This document shows positions 44,499 to 52,768 of a stretch of 64,000 bases of DNA, piece by piece. The DNA lies in NCBI GenBank assembly GCA_002353225.1, contig DEJF01000047.1, positions 1 to 64,000 on the forward strand, in the 5' to 3' direction. A program made the position numbers and the translations under genes. Numbering within the stretch: position 1 is the stretch's first letter; every line of letters starts with the position of its first letter. Source of the stretch: Prevotella sp. UBA2755 (lineage in GTDB: Bacteria > Bacteroidota > Bacteroidia > Bacteroidales > Bacteroidaceae). The notes under the pieces were generated by a model that searched no databases, was not told the origin of the DNA, and was given only the letters and a program-made list of their open reading frames with translations.

Positions 44499-44511
44499 AG
44501 GGTGGGTAGGT

Positions 44512-44538
44512 GTGTTAGGGGCGTTAGGTGTGTTAGGT
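44512..44538. repeat. Three tandem 9-bp repeats at the hisD/hisC junction
   Basis: GTGTTAGGG, GCGTTAGGT and GTGTTAGGT lie end to end and overlap the last bases of hisD. Confidence 0.7.
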
Positions 44539-45816
44539 GAGGGATTTGATACGAACACTCATCGCATTCTTATGGGCATCCAGTTGTTCAGCCTCTGCCA
44601 TCAGTTCGACGGCATGACCGATATGGCGGATACCTTCCTCCGTCAGATGCTGGAAGGTGATCTTGCGACAATAACTGTCGAGGTTCACACCATTGTAGGC
44701 TGTCGCATAACCATGAGTCGGCAGCGTGTGGTTGGTACCGCTGGCATAGTCACCAGCACTCTCACAGGCATACTTTCCTAAGAAGACACTGCCGGCATTG
44801 ACGACCTTCTCAGCAAGTTCCTCATAGTTCTTCGTCTGTATCACCAAGTGCTCCGGTGCATAGAGATTCGTCAATGCCATCATCTCGTTATAGTCCTTGA
44901 CGAGTACATAGCAACTATTCTCTAACGCTTTGGAAGCCAGTTCTTTGCGTGGTAATACTTGAAGTTGTTTGTCAACCTCCTGATGGATCTCTTCCAGTTT
45001 ACTTTCAGAGGTAGTGATGAGCAATACCTGAGAGTCGATACCATGCTCAGCCTGTGATAACAAATCGGCAGCAACGAACTCGGCATTAGCCGTCTCGTCG
45101 GCAATGACACAGACCTCAGAAGGACCGGCAGGCATGTCAATGGCGACCTCGTCGAGACTGACCTGTTGCTTTGCCGCCATCACATACTGGTTGCCAGGAC
45201 CGAAGATCTTATAGACCTTAGGAACAGACTCCGTACCGTATGCCATCGCACCGATAGCCTGTACACCACCAGCCTTGAATATCTTGCTGACCCCAGCGAC
45301 ACGTGCCGCATAGAGGATAGCGGGATTCACCTTGCCCTCCTTGTTGGGAGGTGTGCAAAGTACGATCTCCTTACAACCTGCAATCTTAGCAGGAGTGGCG
45401 AGCATCAGCACGGTAGAGAAGAGTGGGGCGGTACCACCAGGGATATAGAGTCCCACCTTCTCGATGGCGACACTCTTCTGCCAGCAGGTCACACCCTCCT
45501 GTGTCTTGATTTTCTGTCCTATGAAACGCTGGGAGATATGGAATACCTTGATATTATGGTGGGCAAGGATGATAGCGTCTTTCAGGTCGTTGCCAATCAA
45601 CTGCTCCGCCTCGTCCATCTCCTGCTCTGTAACTGCAAGAGAGGTCAAGACAGCCTTGTCGAACTTCTCCTCGTATTCCTTCACCGCCTCATCACCACGT
45701 GCCTTGACATCTGCAAGCACAGAGGCAACGGTGGCGTTCAGTTGCGAGAGGTCCAGTCGTGGACGGGTGGTAATCTCCGCCCATTGCTCCCTTTGTGGAT
45801 ATTTAATGATTCTCAT
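44533..45816 (-). CDS. hisD: Histidinol dehydrogenase
   Basis: 427 residues; the zinc- and NAD-dependent enzyme that oxidises histidinol to histidine in the last two steps of histidine synthesis. 'IPGGTAPLFSTVLML', 'GVQAIGAMAYGTESVPKV', 'DMPAGPSEV' (zinc and substrate region) and 'TNHTLPTHGYA' are clear. Its ATG overlaps the hisG stop by one base (translational coupling). The end overlaps the 9-bp repeats before hisC. Confidence 0.97.
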   Translation of the reverse strand: MRIIKYPQREQWAEITTRPRLDLSQLNATVASVLADVKARGDEAVKEYEEKFDKAVLTSLAVTEQEMDEAEQLIGNDLKDAIILAHHNIKVFHISQRFIGQKIKTQEGVTCWQKSVAIEKVGLYIPGGTAPLFSTVLMLATPAKIAGCKEIVLCTPPNKEGKVNPAILYAARVAGVSKIFKAGGVQAIGAMAYGTESVPKVYKIFGPGNQYVMAAKQQVSLDEVAIDMPAGPSEVCVIADETANAEFVAADLLSQAEHGIDSQVLLITTSESKLEEIHQEVDKQLQVLPRKELASKALENSCYVLVKDYNEMMALTNLYAPEHLVIQTKNYEELAEKVVNAGSVFLGKYACESAGDYASGTNHTLPTHGYATAYNGVNLDSYCRKITFQHLTEEGIRHIGHAVELMAEAEQLDAHKNAMSVRIKSLT

Positions 45817-46667
45817 TATAGTATCATTTTTTCAATCGGGGTCACCAGGATGCCCTGGGCACCCATTTCCTTCAGTTTGCCGATAATCTCCCAGAAACGC
45901 TTCTGGTCGAGAACGGTATGTACAGAGCACCATTCCTCATCGGCAAGAGGAATAATCGTGGGACTCTTCAAGCCGGGCAGTACATTGATAATCTCCTGCA
46001 GACGAGCCTTCGGGGCATTCATCCGCACGTATTTCTTATCCTCGGCATCCTTCACAGCCTTGAAGCGGAACAGCATCTGTTCTAAGATGTTACGCTTCTC
46101 CTGTGACATCTGCTTATGTCCAATCAGCAAAGCCTCGCTCTGCATCACCACCTCCACCTCACGGAGATTGTTGCTGACGAGGGTAGAGCCGCTGCTGACA
46201 ATATCGAAGATACCATCGGCAAGTCCGATACCCGGACTGATCTCCACAGAACCGGTGATGACATGGATCTCCGCCTTGATGCCTTTCGACTCCAAGAACT
46301 GGGTGAGGATATGGGGATAGGAGGTGGCTATCTTCTTCCCGTTAAACCACGCCACTCCCTGATAGTCTATCTCTTTGGGAATAGCAAGGGAGAGACGGCA
46401 CTTGGAGAAACCTAAGCGAGAGATAATCTCAGCATCCTCGCCACGCTCCACGAACTCGTTCTCACCAACCACACCGATGTCAGCAACACCGCTTGCCACA
46501 CTCTGTGGGATGTCATCGTCACGGAGATAGAGCACTTCCAATGGGAAATTGCCCGACTGAACCAATAGTGTGCGTCGTCCTGAACTAACCTTAATATCTG
46601 CCTCTGCCAGCAGGTTCATGGTGTCGTCAAACAGACGACCTTTTGACTGTACTGCAATTCTTAACAT
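45816..46667 (-). CDS. hisG: ATP phosphoribosyltransferase (long form)
   Basis: 283 residues from MLRIAVQSKGRL; the first committed enzyme of histidine synthesis, joining ATP and PRPP. This is the long (HisG-L) form: the periplasmic-binding-like catalytic part (about 1-210, 'GVADIGVVGENE', 'ITGSVEISPGIGLADGIFDIVSSGSTL') is followed by the C-terminal ACT-like regulatory domain (about 215-283) that confers feedback inhibition by histidine. An upstream in-frame ATG at 46694 was rejected as too close to the promoter box at 46692-46699. It heads the hisGDC operon. Confidence 0.96.
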   Translation of the reverse strand: MLRIAVQSKGRLFDDTMNLLAEADIKVSSGRRTLLVQSGNFPLEVLYLRDDDIPQSVASGVADIGVVGENEFVERGEDAEIISRLGFSKCRLSLAIPKEIDYQGVAWFNGKKIATSYPHILTQFLESKGIKAEIHVITGSVEISPGIGLADGIFDIVSSGSTLVSNNLREVEVVMQSEALLIGHKQMSQEKRNILEQMLFRFKAVKDAEDKKYVRMNAPKARLQEIINVLPGLKSPTIIPLADEEWCSVHTVLDQKRFWEIIGKLKEMGAQGILVTPIEKMIL

Positions 46668-46691
46668 AATCTTATTTGCTAATTTAGTTTG

Positions 46692-46699
46692 CAAATTTA
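46692..46699 (-). promoter_or_regulatory. -7 box for hisGDC
   Basis: The minus strand reads TAAATTTG (TAnnTTTG), 24 bases before the hisG ATG. It faces the promoter of the lytic transglycosylase gene 33 bases away. Confidence 0.55.
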
Positions 46700-46731
46700 C
46701 GCATTTCTCATCATATTTGCAAGAAAATGAT

Positions 46732-46739
46732 TACTTTTG
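46732..46739 (+). promoter_or_regulatory. -7 box for the MltF-like gene
   Basis: TACTTTTG (TAnnTTTG). The nearest in-frame start downstream is a TTG at 46759, 19 bases on. Confidence 0.6.
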
Positions 46740-46758
46740 CACCCAAAATCCGAAGAAA

Positions 46759-47895
46759 TTGACGCAAAAGGGCATATATATCCATCTTTTTTTAGCACTC
46801 CTGTTGCTCTTGGCTTCTTGTGCGAAGAAACAGCAGGAGCCAATGACGCCATGGGGTGGTGAGGAGACAGATACCGCCTCTGCCGACTTCGACTTGGAGC
46901 AGATTGTCTGTAACGGGGAGTTGATAGCCCTTGCCCTGTCTGGTCCTGACACTTATTATGATTATCGTGGCAAACAACTGGGTACGGAGTATATGCTCTG
47001 TCAGCGTTTTACCAATAAGATAGGGGTAAGCCTTCGTGTGGAGGTCTGCCGGGATTCCGCCGAGATGCTAAAACGTCTTGCCGATGGGGATGCTGATATT
47101 ATCCTGTTTCGCAATCGTCCGCAGTCCAAGCAACTTGCTTGGAAGGTTGGGGACGACAAGCCCCAGTTGGTGAAAGCATTGACGGAATGGTATCGCCCCC
47201 AACTGTTGGACGAGGTGAGGAAAGAGGAGGACTATCTGTTGTCGTCACGTTCCGTCAAGCGCCGTGTCTATGCTCCTATGCTGAATGCAAAAGGTGGTGT
47301 CATCTCCCATTATGACGGTTATTTCCAACAGTATTGCCGCAGCATCCGTTGGGACTGGCGACTGATGGCGGCACAGTGTTACCAGGAGTCTACCTTCGAC
47401 CCGCAGGCTCGTTCGTGGGCTGGTGCCTGTGGACTGATGCAGATCATGCCTTCCACTGCCGACCATTTAGGTCTTGCCCGCTCGGATATGTTTAACCCGG
47501 AGAAGAGTATCGCCGCGGCGGCAAAACTCATCGGCGAACTTAACCGCTCGTTTAGTGATATCCGTAACCAGCAGGAACGCATCAAGTTCATCCTTGCCGC
47601 CTATAACGGGGGTGCCAACCATGTCCGTGATGCCATGGCTCTGGCTCGGAAGAACGGTCGTGACCCACAACGCTGGTCGGATGTCAGTCATTATATCCTG
47701 TTGCTTGCCCAACCCGAATACTATAATGACCCGGTGGTGAAGTATGGTTATATGCGAGGCTCAGAGACCGCAGGCTATGTCGACAAGATTATGCAGCGGT
47801 GGAATGGTTATCGGGGTGTCAAGTCTCCTTCTGTCGGAAGTGTGTCAGGGACTCCACAACGCGCTACTCACGAGAAGAAGAAATATAAGATATAA
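46759..47895 (+). CDS. mltF: MltF-like lytic murein transglycosylase lipoprotein
   Basis: 378 residues from a TTG at 46759. This start gives a lipoprotein signal 'GIYIHLFLALLLLLASC' (lipobox LASC); there is no ATG between it and the promoter. The N-terminal half resembles a truncated solute-binding (SBP_bac_3-like) module, as in MltF. The C-terminal half is the lysozyme-like transglycosylase with 'YQESTFDPQARSWAGACGLMQIMPST', split here, and the catalytic glutamate at about residue 210. It cleaves peptidoglycan glycan strands to form 1,6-anhydro-muropeptides. It is divergent from hisGDC. An upstream in-frame ATG at 46570 lies inside hisG. Confidence 0.85.
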   Translation: MTQKGIYIHLFLALLLLLASCAKKQQEPMTPWGGEETDTASADFDLEQIVCNGELIALALSGPDTYYDYRGKQLGTEYMLCQRFTNKIGVSLRVEVCRDSAEMLKRLADGDADIILFRNRPQSKQLAWKVGDDKPQLVKALTEWYRPQLLDEVRKEEDYLLSSRSVKRRVYAPMLNAKGGVISHYDGYFQQYCRSIRWDWRLMAAQCYQESTFDPQARSWAGACGLMQIMPSTADHLGLARSDMFNPEKSIAAAAKLIGELNRSFSDIRNQQERIKFILAAYNGGANHVRDAMALARKNGRDPQRWSDVSHYILLLAQPEYYNDPVVKYGYMRGSETAGYVDKIMQRWNGYRGVKSPSVGSVSGTPQRATHEKKKYKI

Positions 47896-47896
47896 T

Positions 47897-47981
47897 ACAA
47901 AACAACTTGTTTTGTTCCGAAAGAAGGCATCCTTTTCATGGATGACAATGCTTCCTAAGAGAACAAAACAAGTTGTTTTGT
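47897..47981. repeat. 21-bp perfect inverted repeat between convergent genes
   Basis: The 21-base arm at 47897-47917 (core CAAAACAACTTGTTTTG) recurs exactly as reverse complement at 47961-47981. Each arm is nearly palindromic. The 43-base centre contains a further hairpin (CATCC-TTTTCAT-GGATG). The element lies between two convergent stop codons and lacks the G/C-rich stem and T run of a normal terminator. Confidence 0.8.
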
Positions 47982-48014
47982 AGTTGATGTAATCCCCTTT
48001 CTCAGGGTAGGCGA

Positions 48015-49532
48015 TTACTGATGTTGCTCACGAAGGAGGTCGTTGACAGTCTTCACAGGGTTGAATGTGCCGAGGGGAACCTCAACGAAGATGGTGTTCC
48101 AGTCGCTCATCGCACCATTCCACAGTCCTGGCAACTCCAGTGCCTGTAACTCCTTACCGCTCTTCGACTTCTGGGAGATAAAGCCTGTCGTCGGGTCCAC
48201 ATACTTAGGCAGGTCGAAGGCATTGCCCTTGTAGTCCTTCACGGCGCAAACAAGGTCTACAGGGTTGAAATGAGTACCCTTGGTGAACATCTCCATATAC
48301 TCCTTGTTTGACTTGTCGATCTGTGAACTCTCCAGGATCTGCAGGGATACTGTTCCATCCTGATTATAGGTCAGGAACGGACCGCCACCAGGCTCGCCCA
48401 CGTTCTTCACTACGCCGCAGACACGCATCGGACGGTTCAGTTTGTTACGCAGGTAGATAACGAGTTCGGCATCCTCCAGGTCTTTGATGTCAGCCTTGCG
48501 GCAGCAGAGGTCCTGCTGTACGAAACGGATCATCTCCTCAACCTGCTCATGAGTGTACTTGCCGGTATCTAATAGACGTAGGTAGTCAAACGCCTTCTGC
48601 TGCAGCGTAACGAGTACGCCGGCAATGATCTGCTTCCATTCCACGGTCTCTGGCTTCAGACGGTCAGGTACTACATTGTCGATGTTCTTCACGAAGATAA
48701 CATCAGCCTCAATCTCGTTCAGGTTCTCAATCAGGGCACCGTGTCCACCTGGGCGGAACAGCAAAGAGCCGTCGCTGTTGCGGAATGGGGTACCGTCAGG
48801 ATTGGCGGCGATGGTGTCGGTAGACGGCTTCTGCTCAGAGAAGGTGATGTCGTACTTGATGCCATACTTCTTCGCGTAGATGTCAGCCTTCTGGGCAACC
48901 TTCTGCTTGAAGAGTTCCATGTGCTCATGAGAGACGGTGAAGTGAACATGAGCCTCGCCATTGGATGCGGCATAGAGTGCGCCCTCTACGAGATGCTCCT
49001 CCATAGGAGTACGAGGACCTTCCGCATAGTTGTGGAAAAGGAGGAGTCCTTTTGGCAGTTGTCCGTAGTTCAGTCCCTCCGCTTTCAGCATATTGGCGGC
49101 GACAGCCTTGTAGTTGCCTGCTGCGATGAGTTCCTTGATACCCTTGCCCTCGTTCTTCTGGCAGGCGGCATCCAGTTCTCCATAGAAAGCGAACTTCTCG
49201 ATATTGTCGAAATACTTCTTCTCGAAATCAGTAGTAGGCACGTCATAGTCGGCATCTACAAAGGCGAACATGTCCTTGAACATACGACTGGCGGCACCAC
49301 TTGCAGGTACAAACTTCACGACACGCTTGCCGGCAGCCTTATATTGCTCCCAAGTATTGACATACTTCTTGCGGTCGTCCTCGTTAGGAGCGACGATACC
49401 ACGTTCGATACTGGCGGCAGCCTCTAATTTCAAGAATGGGAAACCGGTCTTGAACTGTCCGAGTTGTCGCTCGATCTGTGCTTCACTGATACCCTTCTGG
49501 GCGAGTTGTTTTAGGTCTTGTTGTGATAACAT
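48015..49532 (-). CDS. DUF4301-family protein
   Basis: 505 residues of the DUF4301 family, which is widespread in Bacteroidota and of unknown function. Conserved-looking blocks are 'VKFVPASGAASRMFKDM' near residue 75, 'RTPMEEHLVEGALYA', 'FRPGGHGALIENLNEI' and 'GEPGGGPFL'. The Gly-rich 'PASGAASRMFK' phrase and 'RPGGHGAL' recall nucleotidyltransferase or sugar-nucleotide-binding loops, but no activity can be claimed. It is transcribed alone from a promoter at 49566-49573. No signal peptide, so probably cytoplasmic. Confidence 0.88.
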   Translation of the reverse strand: MLSQQDLKQLAQKGISEAQIERQLGQFKTGFPFLKLEAAASIERGIVAPNEDDRKKYVNTWEQYKAAGKRVVKFVPASGAASRMFKDMFAFVDADYDVPTTDFEKKYFDNIEKFAFYGELDAACQKNEGKGIKELIAAGNYKAVAANMLKAEGLNYGQLPKGLLLFHNYAEGPRTPMEEHLVEGALYAASNGEAHVHFTVSHEHMELFKQKVAQKADIYAKKYGIKYDITFSEQKPSTDTIAANPDGTPFRNSDGSLLFRPGGHGALIENLNEIEADVIFVKNIDNVVPDRLKPETVEWKQIIAGVLVTLQQKAFDYLRLLDTGKYTHEQVEEMIRFVQQDLCCRKADIKDLEDAELVIYLRNKLNRPMRVCGVVKNVGEPGGGPFLTYNQDGTVSLQILESSQIDKSNKEYMEMFTKGTHFNPVDLVCAVKDYKGNAFDLPKYVDPTTGFISQKSKSGKELQALELPGLWNGAMSDWNTIFVEVPLGTFNPVKTVNDLLREQHQ

Positions 49533-49565
49533 AATATTAAAAATTATTTAGTAGATTCTAATCTG

Positions 49566-49573
49566 CAAAGTTA
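49566..49573 (-). promoter_or_regulatory. -7 box for the DUF4301 gene
   Basis: The minus strand reads TAACTTTG (TAnnTTTG), 33 bases before the ATG at 49532. Confidence 0.55.
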
Positions 49574-49635
49574 AGGAAATTCCATGATAACGCCAAATGT
49601 TTTGCCAATTATTCTTTTATGTGCTGTTTTTTTCT

Positions 49636-49643
49636 TACCTTTG
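49636..49643 (+). promoter_or_regulatory. -7 box for fabD
   Basis: TACCTTTG (TAnnTTTG), 54 bases before the fabD ATG. It is divergent from the DUF4301 promoter. Confidence 0.6.
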
Positions 49644-49697
49644 CACCCAATTATTAATAAGGTAAGTCAAATTAATTTAAATTAAATAAGAAAGAAA

Positions 49698-50588
49698 ATG
49701 AAAGCATTTGTTTTTCCCGGACAGGGAGCACAGTTTGTAGGAATGGGTAAGGACCTCTACGACAACAATCCTACCGCAAAGGAACTTTTTGAGAAAGCCA
49801 ATGATATTCTGGGCTATCGTATTACGGATATCATGTTTGAGGGTACCGATGAGGATTTGAAGCAGACAAAGGTGACACAGCCTGCCGTATTCCTTCACTC
49901 TGTGATTTCCGCAATCTGTATGGGTGACAAGTTCCAGCCCGAGATGACAGCAGGTCACTCTCTGGGTGAGTTCTCTGCATTGGTGGCTGCTGGTGCATTG
50001 AGTTTTGAGGATGGTCTGAAACTGGTCTATGCTCGTGCTATGGCGATGCAGAAGGCTTGCGAGGCACAGCCCTCTACGATGGCTGCCATCATTGGTCTGC
50101 CCGATGAGAAAGTCGAGGAAGTTTGTGCTGCTGTCAGCAAGATGGGTAAAGGTGTGTGTGTCGCCGCTAACTATAACAATCCCGGTCAGTTGGTGATCTC
50201 AGGTGATATTGATGCCATCAACGAGGCTTGTGAGCAGTTGAAGGCTGCTGGTGCCAAGCGTGCGTTGCCGCTGAAGGTAGGCGGTGCCTTCCACTCTCCA
50301 CTGATGCAGCCTGCCAAGGATGAGTTACAGGCAGCCATTGAGAAGACGGAGTTCCAGACTCCTAAGTGTCCTGTTTACCAGAATGTGGATGCAAAGCCTC
50401 ATACTGATGCCGCAGAAATCAAGGCAAACCTGATTGCCCAGTTGACCAGTTCTGTACGCTGGACACAAATTGTACAGAATATGATTGCAGACGGTGCTGA
50501 CGACTTCACGGAGTGCGGTCCTGGCAAGGCTTTGCAGGGCATGATTGCCAAGATTAACAAGGAGGTGCCTGCACACGGTATCGAGTAA
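49698..50588 (+). CDS. fabD: ACP S-malonyltransferase
   Basis: 296 residues of the FabD acyltransferase fold, which transfers malonyl from CoA to acyl carrier protein for fatty acid synthesis. The N-terminal 'FPGQGAQFVGMGKDLYD', the nucleophile motif 'GHSLGE' with Ser88, 'RAMAMQKAC' with the catalytic-region Arg, and 'VGGAFHSPLMQPA' with the active-site His are all present. It is probably co-transcribed with the GH13 gene 19 bases downstream, an odd pairing of lipid and starch metabolism. Confidence 0.96.
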   Translation: MKAFVFPGQGAQFVGMGKDLYDNNPTAKELFEKANDILGYRITDIMFEGTDEDLKQTKVTQPAVFLHSVISAICMGDKFQPEMTAGHSLGEFSALVAAGALSFEDGLKLVYARAMAMQKACEAQPSTMAAIIGLPDEKVEEVCAAVSKMGKGVCVAANYNNPGQLVISGDIDAINEACEQLKAAGAKRALPLKVGGAFHSPLMQPAKDELQAAIEKTEFQTPKCPVYQNVDAKPHTDAAEIKANLIAQLTSSVRWTQIVQNMIADGADDFTECGPGKALQGMIAKINKEVPAHGIE

Positions 50589-50607
50589 TTCCTGAAAGTA
50601 ACAGATA

Positions 50608-52263
50608 ATGAAAGAGAAGGTTATCATCTACCAAGTGTTCACTCGTCTTTACGGTAATCGGAACACGACACGCCAAGAGGACGGTACCATCGAGGAGAAC
50701 GGATGCGGTAAACTTGCCGACTTCACTCCTAAGGTGCTGAAGGATCTGGCGCAGATGGGCGTTAGTCATGTGTGGTATACGGGTATTATCCGTCATGCCA
50801 CCACGACCGACTATACTGCCTATGGCATTCCCCGTCAGCATGCTGCTGTTGTCAAGGGAAAGGCTGGTTCTCCATACGCTATCACTGACTATTATGACAT
50901 AGACCCTGATCTTGCCACTGATGTCAACCGGCGTATGCAGGAGTTCGAGCAGTTGGTGGAGCGTACCCATGAGGCTGGCATGAAAGTCATCATTGACTTC
51001 GTGCCGAATCATGTCGCCCGCCAGTATCACTCTATCTGTAAACCGCAGGGTGTGAAAGACTTGGGGGAGGATGATAACAAGGATAGTGGCTTCGACCCGG
51101 TAAACAATAACTTCTACTATTGTCCCGGTCAGCGTTTCACGCCCTATTTCGACTTGTACCATGGGGAGAAGGAGCCTTATCTGGAGGAGCCCGCAAAGGC
51201 GACGGGTAATGATCACTTCGACAATGCACCAGGTAAGAACGACTGGTATGAGACCGTGAAACTGAACTATGGCGTAGACTATTATGCAGGTGGTATCGGA
51301 CACTTCGACCCTATTCCTGACACTTGGAAGAAAATGACGGATATCCTGTTGTTCTGGGCATCCAAGGGTATAGATGGTTTTCGCTGTGATATGGCAGAGA
51401 TGGTACCTGCCGACTTCTGGGCTTACGCCACGATGATTGTCAAGAAGAAATACCAGGATATTGTCTTTGTCGGTGAGGTGTATAATCCCACTGAATACCG
51501 CCATTATATCGCCTCAGGCTTCGACTGGTTGTATGACAAGGTCGGTATGTATGACACCATGCGTAATGTCATTTGTCATCACCAGCCTGCATCAGCAATC
51601 AGTGGTGCTTGGCAGCAGACGGATGATATTCGTGACCACATGCTTTATTTCCTGGAGAACCATGACGAACAGCGTATTGCCAGTGACTTCTTTGCGGTAG
51701 ACGCTGTGAAGGGTGTGCCTGCGATGATTGCCTCCCTGCTCATGCAGCAGAATCCTTTTATGCTGTATGCTGGTGAGGAGTATGGTGAGCATGGAATGGA
51801 CAAGGAGGGCTTCAGTGGCAATGACGGTCGTACCACAATCTTCGACTATTGGAGTATCGATACGTTGTGTCGTGCTGCGGAGAAGAAACTGACGGCAAAA
51901 GAGAAACAACTGTTTGACATCCATAAGCGGGTGATGCAGATCGCCCGAAAGGAGAAAGCAGTGAGGGAAGGGGAGTTCTTCGACCTCATGTATGTGAACC
52001 AGCAGTTAGAGCGCCAGTATGTGTTCCTGCGTAAAGCAGGTAAGGACCTCATGCTGGTTGCCGTGAACTTCGATGACTATGCCGTTGCCGTGGATGTGAA
52101 TATCCCTGCTCATGCTTTCGACTACTTGAAGATTGCCGAGGGAGTTTATTCTGCTACGGATCTCTTGACGAAAGAGAAAGAGGATACAGTATTGAGGCGC
52201 GATGGTTCCATACGTCTGACCATGGATGCCAGAGGTGGTTACGTTTTAAAGTTTAAGGTGTAA
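50608..52263 (+). CDS. Cytoplasmic GH13 alpha-amylase-family glycosidase
   Basis: 551 residues with no signal peptide. The (beta/alpha)8 barrel shows the GH13 regions: 'VIIDFVPNHVARQ' (region I), 'GFRCDMAEMV' with the catalytic Asp nucleophile (II), 'FVGEVYNPTEY' with the general acid Glu (III) and 'FLENHDEQRIASDF' with the transition-state Asp (IV). The C-terminal 100 residues form a beta domain. It probably acts on internal alpha-glucans such as glycogen or maltodextrins; the precise specificity (for example amylase or maltogenic) is not clear. It lies between fabD and the AlaX-like gene, with 1 base to the latter. Confidence 0.92.
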   Translation: MKEKVIIYQVFTRLYGNRNTTRQEDGTIEENGCGKLADFTPKVLKDLAQMGVSHVWYTGIIRHATTTDYTAYGIPRQHAAVVKGKAGSPYAITDYYDIDPDLATDVNRRMQEFEQLVERTHEAGMKVIIDFVPNHVARQYHSICKPQGVKDLGEDDNKDSGFDPVNNNFYYCPGQRFTPYFDLYHGEKEPYLEEPAKATGNDHFDNAPGKNDWYETVKLNYGVDYYAGGIGHFDPIPDTWKKMTDILLFWASKGIDGFRCDMAEMVPADFWAYATMIVKKKYQDIVFVGEVYNPTEYRHYIASGFDWLYDKVGMYDTMRNVICHHQPASAISGAWQQTDDIRDHMLYFLENHDEQRIASDFFAVDAVKGVPAMIASLLMQQNPFMLYAGEEYGEHGMDKEGFSGNDGRTTIFDYWSIDTLCRAAEKKLTAKEKQLFDIHKRVMQIARKEKAVREGEFFDLMYVNQQLERQYVFLRKAGKDLMLVAVNFDDYAVAVDVNIPAHAFDYLKIAEGVYSATDLLTKEKEDTVLRRDGSIRLTMDARGGYVLKFKV

Positions 52264-52264
52264 G

Positions 52265-52729
52265 ATGGGCGACTATATCCTGAATGAGCATCATAAGGAG
52301 GAGTTCCCTCCTGCACATACGGCGGAGCATCTGCTCAACCAGACTATGATTCGCTTGTTTGGATGCGAGCGCTCGTTCAATGCACATATCGAGCGTAAGA
52401 AGAGCAAGATGAGTTTTCATATCGACCACAAGCCGACGCGTCAGGAAGAGAAAGAAATTGAGCGGCGGATGAATGAGTTGATAGATGATGACCTGCCCGT
52501 GACCTTTGAGTTTGTGACTCGTGAGGACCTTCCCGAAGGAGTCTCCGCAGACCGTCTTCCTGACGATGCGTCAGAGACGATACGGTTGGTTCGTATTGGC
52601 GACTATGATGTCTGTCCGTGTATCGGCAAGCATGTGCGCTCTACCAGTCAGATAGGTCGTTTTGAGATGCTCGGTACCAACTGGGACGAGCATGAACGGT
52701 CGTTCAGGGTTAGATTCAAAATCGTATAA
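52265..52729 (+). CDS. AlaX-like tRNA-editing protein
   Basis: 154 residues homologous to the AlaRS/ThrRS second additional (editing) domain. The metal-binding 'HTAEH' motif (residues near 18-22) and the C-terminal 'CPCIGKHVRSTSQIGRF' (Cys and His) are present. Stand-alone versions hydrolyse mischarged Ser- or Gly-tRNA-Ala or related species in trans. The usual C-x-G-x-H box reads C-I-G-K-H. The ATG comes one base after the GH13 stop codon, so the genes are coupled. Confidence 0.85.
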   Translation: MGDYILNEHHKEEFPPAHTAEHLLNQTMIRLFGCERSFNAHIERKKSKMSFHIDHKPTRQEEKEIERRMNELIDDDLPVTFEFVTREDLPEGVSADRLPDDASETIRLVRIGDYDVCPCIGKHVRSTSQIGRFEMLGTNWDEHERSFRVRFKIV

Positions 52730-52766
52730 ATCATAAATCCCAGCCAAGCGGTTGGGATTTATGATT
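52729..52766. terminator. Bidirectional terminator
   Basis: AATCATAAATCCCA (52729-52742) pairs with its complement (52753-52766) around a short loop. It lies between the convergent AlaX-like gene and the endonuclease/exonuclease/phosphatase gene. Confidence 0.85.
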
Positions 52767-52768
52767 GG

